Shown piece by piece: positions 59,750 through 64,000 of a DNA stretch of 64,000 nucleotides. This DNA comes from Georgenia muralis (GTDB lineage Bacteria; Actinomycetota; Actinomycetes; Actinomycetales; Actinomycetaceae). Every line of letters begins with the position of its first letter. Within the stretch, counting starts at the first letter, position 1. The notes under the pieces are model-generated. The model did not search any database. It was not told the origin of the DNA and saw only the letters and a list, made by a program, of their open reading frames with translations. Made by a program: the position numbers and the translations under genes. Location: positions 3,080,776 to 3,144,775 of the forward strand of contig NZ_RKRA01000001.1 of the NCBI RefSeq assembly GCF_003814705.1, in the 5' to 3' direction.

Positions 59750-59990
59750 GGTGGTGCCTCTTCTCTGGAGGGTGGTGCACGGTCGCGCAGGTCCTGACGT
59801 GTCCCGACCGTCTGACCGGTCACACCGAGGCTAGGAAGGGAGGGCGGCCCGCCACGATGGGGCAGGCTGCACGGCTGCGGGGGGTGAGCACCCGGGACGT
59901 ACGGCCTACCCCACCCCGGGGCCGGTCGTCGGCTGGCCGGTCACGCGTGAGCGCTCGGCCGGGGCCCCGCGGCTGACTAGAGTCGCGACC

Positions 59991-60656
59991 ATGGCGCTGC
60001 GGATCGTCTTCGCCGACGACAGCTACCTGGTCCGTCAGGGCGTGAGCTCGATGCTGGCCGAGGTCGAGGGCATCGACGTGGTGGCGGTGGCGAGGGACCT
60101 CGACTCGCTCGTCGACGCCGTCGCCGAGCACGAGCCCGACGTGGTGCTGACCGACATCCGGATGCCCCCGACCGGCACGGACGAGGGGATCCGGGCGGCG
60201 AGGCGGATCCGGTCGGACCATCCGGGGGTCGGCGTGGTGGTCCTGTCGCAGTACGTCGACGAGGACTACGTCTTCGACCTCCTCGCCGACGGTGTGGCAG
60301 GCATGGGATACATGCTCAAGGAGCGGCTCAGCGACGTCGAGGAGCTCGTCCGCGCCCTGCGGGAGGTCGGTCGCGGAGGATCCGTGCTCGATCCCGCGGT
60401 GGTCGAGGCCCTGATGGCCCGCCGCCGCGGCGACGCCCCGCTGCTGGGGCTGACGGAGCGTGAGCGCGAGGTCCTCCACGAGATGGCCACCGGCCGGAAC
60501 AACGCGACGATCGCGAGATCGCTGTTCATGAGCGACCGCGCCGTGGAGAAGCACATCGGGTCCCTGTTCCAGAAGCTCGGGCTCGTCGACGAGCAGGACG
60601 TCAGCCGGCGGGTGATGGCGGTTCTCGCCTACCTGGAGGCCACCTCGGGCCGGTGA
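59991..60656 (+). CDS. NarL/LuxR-family response regulator
   Basis: A 221-residue regulator. The receiver has IVFADDSYLVRQG and phospho-Asp in VVLTDIRMPPTGTDEG near residue 55, with Lys in GYMLKERLSDVEEL. The HTH is LTEREREVLHEMATGRNNATIA and MSDRAVEKHIGSLFQKLG. The insertion RMPPTGTDEGIRAARRIR is typical of the actinobacterial subgroup paired with membrane-less or two-kinase partners. It is followed at once by the kinase gene. Confidence 0.95.
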   Translation: MALRIVFADDSYLVRQGVSSMLAEVEGIDVVAVARDLDSLVDAVAEHEPDVVLTDIRMPPTGTDEGIRAARRIRSDHPGVGVVVLSQYVDEDYVFDLLADGVAGMGYMLKERLSDVEELVRALREVGRGGSVLDPAVVEALMARRRGDAPLLGLTEREREVLHEMATGRNNATIARSLFMSDRAVEKHIGSLFQKLGLVDEQDVSRRVMAVLAYLEATSGR

Positions 60657-60748
60657 CCTCCTCGCCCTGCCCCGCCCTGCCCCGCCCGCACCGACCCGGT
60701 GCGGCGGACCCTCTACCCCCGGCGGCGGAAGAGGGTCACACTCGCGGC

Positions 60749-62110
60749 ATGGGTACGCCCCGCCCGACCGTCCTGCTGCGCCGGGGGCTGCTGCGCCGGT
60801 GCGTCGTGGTGGCGGGCCTGGCCGGCTTCGTGCTCGCGACCTACGTCCTCGTCGTGCTCGGTGGCGGCGTGGTCGCGGGGCGTACCGCGTCACCGAGCGT
60901 GGCCCTGTCCGTCCTGGCGACCACGGTCGTGGCGTTGTCGTTCGTTCCCGTCCAGTCCGCGCTCGAGGGCTTCGCCGACCGGCTGGGGCACCCCGCCGCC
61001 GCCACGCCGTACGACGTCCTGAGCCGCTTCCCCGGCGCGGTCACCGGCGGCGACGCGCCGGCCGGCCTCCCCATGCGCATGGCCACGATGCTCGCTCAGG
61101 GCACAGGGGCGCAGTGGGCCGAGGTCTGGCTCCGCGTCTCCGGCCGGCTGACCCTCGCGGCCACGTGGCCCCCGCACCCCGGCCCGGGCGGTCCGCCGCC
61201 GTCCGACGACGGCGCCTCGCCGGACGGTCTGCGGTCCCTGCCCGTCCGGGACGACGGCCAGGTGCTGGGTGTGCTGCGCCTGAAGGAGCGACCCGGCTCG
61301 GTCCTGACGGCGGTCGAGGAGCGGCTGTTCGCCGGTCTGGCCGCGCAGGCCGGTCGCATGCTGCGCCTCGTCGCGCTGCGCGCCGACCTCGAGGACCGCC
61401 GCGCCGAGCTGGCCGCGCGGGCCGAGGACCTCAAGGCCTCCCGCGAGCGCCTCATCGCCGCTCAGGACGCCGAGCGGCGGCGCCTGGAGCGGGACATCCA
61501 CGACGGGGCCCAGCAGCACCTGGTCGCCCTCATGGTCAACCTGCGGCTCGCGCAGACGATCGCGGTCCGCTCGCCACGACGGGCGGCTCGCGTCCTCGCC
61601 GAGCAGGCCGACGCCGCGGGTGCGGCGATCGAGACGCTCTCCTCGCTGTCCCGCGGGATCTATCCCCGGACCCTCGCGGACGTGGGACTGCTGCCGGCTC
61701 TCCGGACCGGGGCGGCCACCGGCGCCATCCTGGTCACCATCGACGGCACGAGCCTCGGGCGGCTCCCGGCGGCCGTCGAGGCCGCGCTCTACTTCTGCTG
61801 CATGGAAGCGGTGCAGAACGCTGCGAAGCACTCCGGGGCGGGCGGCGTCAGCGTGCGTGTCGAGGAGCTGCCCCGCCGGTGGCGCCTCAGCATCGAGGAC
61901 GACGGGACCGGGTTCGACCCGGGGGGCGCGAGCCGGTCCGGGACGGGCGCGGGCCTGGCCAACATGCGCGACCGGATCGACGCGGTCGGGGGCTCCCTCA
62001 CCGTGACGTCGGCGCCCGGCGCGGGCACGACCGTCACCGCGGAGGTCCCCCGGGCGCATCTCGACGAACCCTCGGCGACGGCCCGCACCGCCGTCGGTCG
62101 GGCGCCCTGA
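60749..62110 (+). CDS. Histidine kinase (HisKA_3 type) paired with the upstream regulator
   Basis: A 453-residue kinase. Two or so N-terminal membrane helices (residues ~12-70), a GAF-like middle (MLAQGTGAQWAEVWLRVSG, LGVLRLKERPG), then the DHp helix ERRRLERDIHDGAQQHLVALMVNL with phospho-His near 250. The N-box CCMEAVQNAAKHSG and DDGTGFDPGG with GAGLANMRDRI follow. The ATG at 60749 was preferred because codons between the overlapping GTG at 60653 and that ATG are low-complexity Pro/Arg. If the GTG is used, start and stop overlap as GTGA. Confidence 0.92.
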   Translation: MGTPRPTVLLRRGLLRRCVVVAGLAGFVLATYVLVVLGGGVVAGRTASPSVALSVLATTVVALSFVPVQSALEGFADRLGHPAAATPYDVLSRFPGAVTGGDAPAGLPMRMATMLAQGTGAQWAEVWLRVSGRLTLAATWPPHPGPGGPPPSDDGASPDGLRSLPVRDDGQVLGVLRLKERPGSVLTAVEERLFAGLAAQAGRMLRLVALRADLEDRRAELAARAEDLKASRERLIAAQDAERRRLERDIHDGAQQHLVALMVNLRLAQTIAVRSPRRAARVLAEQADAAGAAIETLSSLSRGIYPRTLADVGLLPALRTGAATGAILVTIDGTSLGRLPAAVEAALYFCCMEAVQNAAKHSGAGGVSVRVEELPRRWRLSIEDDGTGFDPGGASRSGTGAGLANMRDRIDAVGGSLTVTSAPGAGTTVTAEVPRAHLDEPSATARTAVGRAP

Positions 62111-62111
62111 G

Positions 62112-64000
62112 ATGCGCAGCCGGATCGCCTGGTCGATCCTCGCCGTGGTCACGGTCGCCGCCGTCCTGGACACCGCCTTCACCGCCGCGCACCGCTCGCT
62201 CCTGAGCGAGGCGACGTGGGCCGACCACGGATGGCCGCTCGCCCCTCTCGCCGGGATCGGCAGCGCCCTGATGGGCGCCCTCATCGTCGCGCGCCACCCC
62301 AGGCACCCGATCGGCTGGCTGCTGTGCGCGGCGAGCCTGCTCTCGGTGACGCTGGCGGCCGATGCCTACAGCGTCTGGGTGCTCGACGGTGGCGGACCGG
62401 GCCGACCCGAGTGGGCCCACGTCGCGGCCTGGGCCTCACCCCTGCTGGGTTGGCCGGCCTTCACGGCGCTGGTCGTCGTCTTCCTCATCTCTCCCGACGG
62501 CCACCTCCCCTCCCGACGGTGGCGGTGGGCGCTCTGGGTCACCATGGCGGGACTGGTCCTCCACACGCTCGGCACGCTGACGATCCGGCCGGAGGAGTTC
62601 GTCGTGGGGGAGGACCACGGCCACCGCAGCGTGTCCGGTCCGCTCCTCAACGTCGGTGCGGCGCTCGTCGCCACCGGTCTCGTGGCTTCCGCCGTGTCCG
62701 TCGCGTGGCGCCTGCGGACCGCGCGCGACGACGAGCGTCGGCAGGTCCTCTGGATCGCGTCCTCCGCCGCCCTGCTGGCGACCGGCGTGCTCGTCATCCT
62801 CGCCGTCCCCCGCGTCCAGGGCATCGAGGGCACCTGGTTGGCAGCCCTGCCGCTGCGGGTGGCCCAGCTCGCGGTGCCGCTGTGCGTCGCGGTCGCGGTG
62901 CTGCGCCACCGCCTCGTGCAGATCGACCTCATCGTCAACCGCGCGCTGGTGCTTGCCCTCGCCACCTCGCTGGTGGCCGGCGGCTACGTCGTCGTGGTCG
63001 TGGTCGTGGGACGCGCCCTCGGTCAGGGCGCCCCGGGGTTCTGGCGCTCCCTGGTCACGACCGCGCTCGTCGCGCTGGCCTTCCAGCCGCTCCGGCGCCG
63101 CGTGGTCGCCCTCGCGGACCGGCTGGCGTTCGGCGCGGCGGCCGCCCCCTACGAGGCGCTCGCCGATCTCAGCCGCCGCCTCGGGGACCGGTTGGACCTT
63201 TCGAACCTGCTTCCGGCCGTGGCCGACGCGGCCGCGCACGCGGTGGGCGCGCGGCGTGTCGTCGTCCTGCTCCACGTCGCCCTCGGGCCCGACCAGGTGG
63301 CGGTCTGGTCCGCCGCCGGAGCCGGGCCACGAGGGCCGGGGATCGACCTCGCCGTGCGCGACGGCGGAGAGCTGCTCGGCCTCATCACCGTCGAGATGCC
63401 GCCCGGTCGGCCCTTGCGCCGGTGGGAGCGACGCCTCCTGGCCGACCTGGCCGACCAGGCCGGCATCGCGTTCCGGAACGCGCGGCTGTCCGCCGAGCAC
63501 ACGGCGCAGGTGGAACGGCTCGGCGCGCGCACGCACGAGCTCGCCGCCTCGCGCCGACGCCTCATCAGCGCGGCGGACGCCGAGCGCAGCCGCACCGAGC
63601 GGGCGATCGCCCAGCAGGTCCTGATCCACCTCACGCCGCTGCCGGACCGGCTGCGGCAGCTCTCGGCGCACCCGCCGCAGGGGGCCCTCGACGCCGCAGC
63701 GCTCGGACCGCTGCTCGCGTCGCTGACGACGGCACTGGAGTCCTGCGGGAGATCACCCGGGGCGTCTTTCCCGCCCAGCTCGTCCGTTCCGGGCTCCCCA
63801 TGGCGCTGACGTCGCTGCTGGCGCGGACCCCGGACGCCGGGACGCTGGTCGTCCGCGACCGCGCGGCAGGTCGACGGTTCGACGTCGGCATCGAGGCTGC
63901 CGCGTACTTCTGCGTGGCCGAGGCGGTGCAGGAGCTCGCCGGTCCTGTCGCCGTCGTCCTCGACGCACCTGACGGCGCGATGCTCCTGGTCATCACCGGG
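62112..64000 (+). pseudogene. Degenerate histidine-kinase paralogue, frameshifted, runs off the window end
   Basis: From the ATG at 62112 the protein has eight or more membrane helices (1-~330), then a GAF-like part and a kinase-like tail. The phospho-acceptor region reads AERSRTERAIAQQVLIHLTP, where the partner has RDIHDGAQQHLVA, so the active His is missing. The N-box CVAEAVQELAGP lacks the catalytic Asn. At ~63738-63744 the frame changes: beyond it LREITRGVFPAQLVRSGLPMAL continues only in the next frame, as if one G were lost. It is probably a pseudokinase sensor subunit with an indel or sequence error; the 3' end is outside the window. Confidence 0.8.

Noticed and set aside
1..64000. tRNA, rRNA, transposase, integrase or phage genes
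   Set aside because: None recognised by eye anywhere in the window; short tRNAs could only be excluded with a covariance search.

Overview
This window is chromosomal DNA of a very GC-rich bacterium, almost certainly an actinobacterium of the Micrococcales type (Cellulomonas/Georgenia-like). That rests on roughly 70% GC, frequent GTG starts, many 1-4 nt start/stop overlaps, system II cytochrome c maturation and DUF418/DUF1624-type membrane acyltransferases. I recognised no rRNA, tRNA, CRISPR array, transposase or phage gene, so the genus is inference. Gene content and coding style look uniform, but gene relics and single-base frameshifts are scattered through it.

Region 1 (1-11 kb) is envelope redox. 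The 5' part of zwf and a decaying hemerythrin-like gene are followed by a tightly coupled operon for a stand-alone cytochrome b (1.9-4.0 kb). Converging on it is a complete system II cytochrome c maturation operon, TlpA-CcdA-ResB-CcsB (8.3-4.1 kb). A ferric-reductase-like membrane protein overlaps an acyltransferase-like membrane protein (9.2-11.2 kb). Region 2 (11.2-16.5 kb) has a small unknown protein, relics of an ABC ATPase and of a small His-tailed membrane protein, an SGNH hydrolase, an ABC1/UbiB kinase, a BNR-repeat lipid-anchored or membrane protein and a His/Cys-rich YHS protein behind a CsoR-like operator.

Region 3 (16.7-25.6 kb) is the most unusual: nuoA, a fused and iron-sulfur-free NuoB/NuoD-like protein, nuoH, J, K, L, M, N. 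All membrane-arm subunits of Complex I are present, but the electron-input arm (B with Fe-S ligands, C, catalytic D, E, F, G, I) is absent. Two of its proteins carry long histidine-rich inserts: about 24 His in an 85-residue linker of the fusion, and about 18 His in a 167-residue insertion in NuoM. Together with the neighbouring metal genes this suggests a membrane-arm ion-translocating module linked to metal ions or to an unknown electron or conformational partner.

Region 4 (25.7-42 kb) is a metal and envelope-stress island. It holds a K+-channel-like protein, a two-component system co-transcribed with a Met-rich tandem-repeat PepSY-like protein and a SHOCT protein, DUF305, a Cys-rich four-helix copper-storage-like protein, a MacB-like ABC exporter whose ATPase ends in a YHS domain, a gamma-glutamyltransferase lipoprotein, an acyltransferase, an ArsR regulator with a P1B metal ATPase, a second DUF305 protein and a DUF1622 pair. 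A direct repeat TTCA-N7-TTCA (11-bp period, OmpR-type) occurs in four intergenic regions (8.5, 12.5, 16.4 and 37.6 kb).

Region 5 (42-64 kb) is ordinary accessory metabolism and signalling. It holds a mannitol-type PTS EIICBA with a polyol dehydrogenase and a DeoR regulator, an alpha/beta hydrolase, two NarL-type two-component systems, two ABC-2 exporters, an AAA ATPase, a GH16-like protein, an SDR, a quinone-reductase-like MDR and a DUF4386 protein. It also contains a truncated LuxR duplicate, a frameshifted CPBP protease and a frameshifted pseudokinase that runs off the window end.
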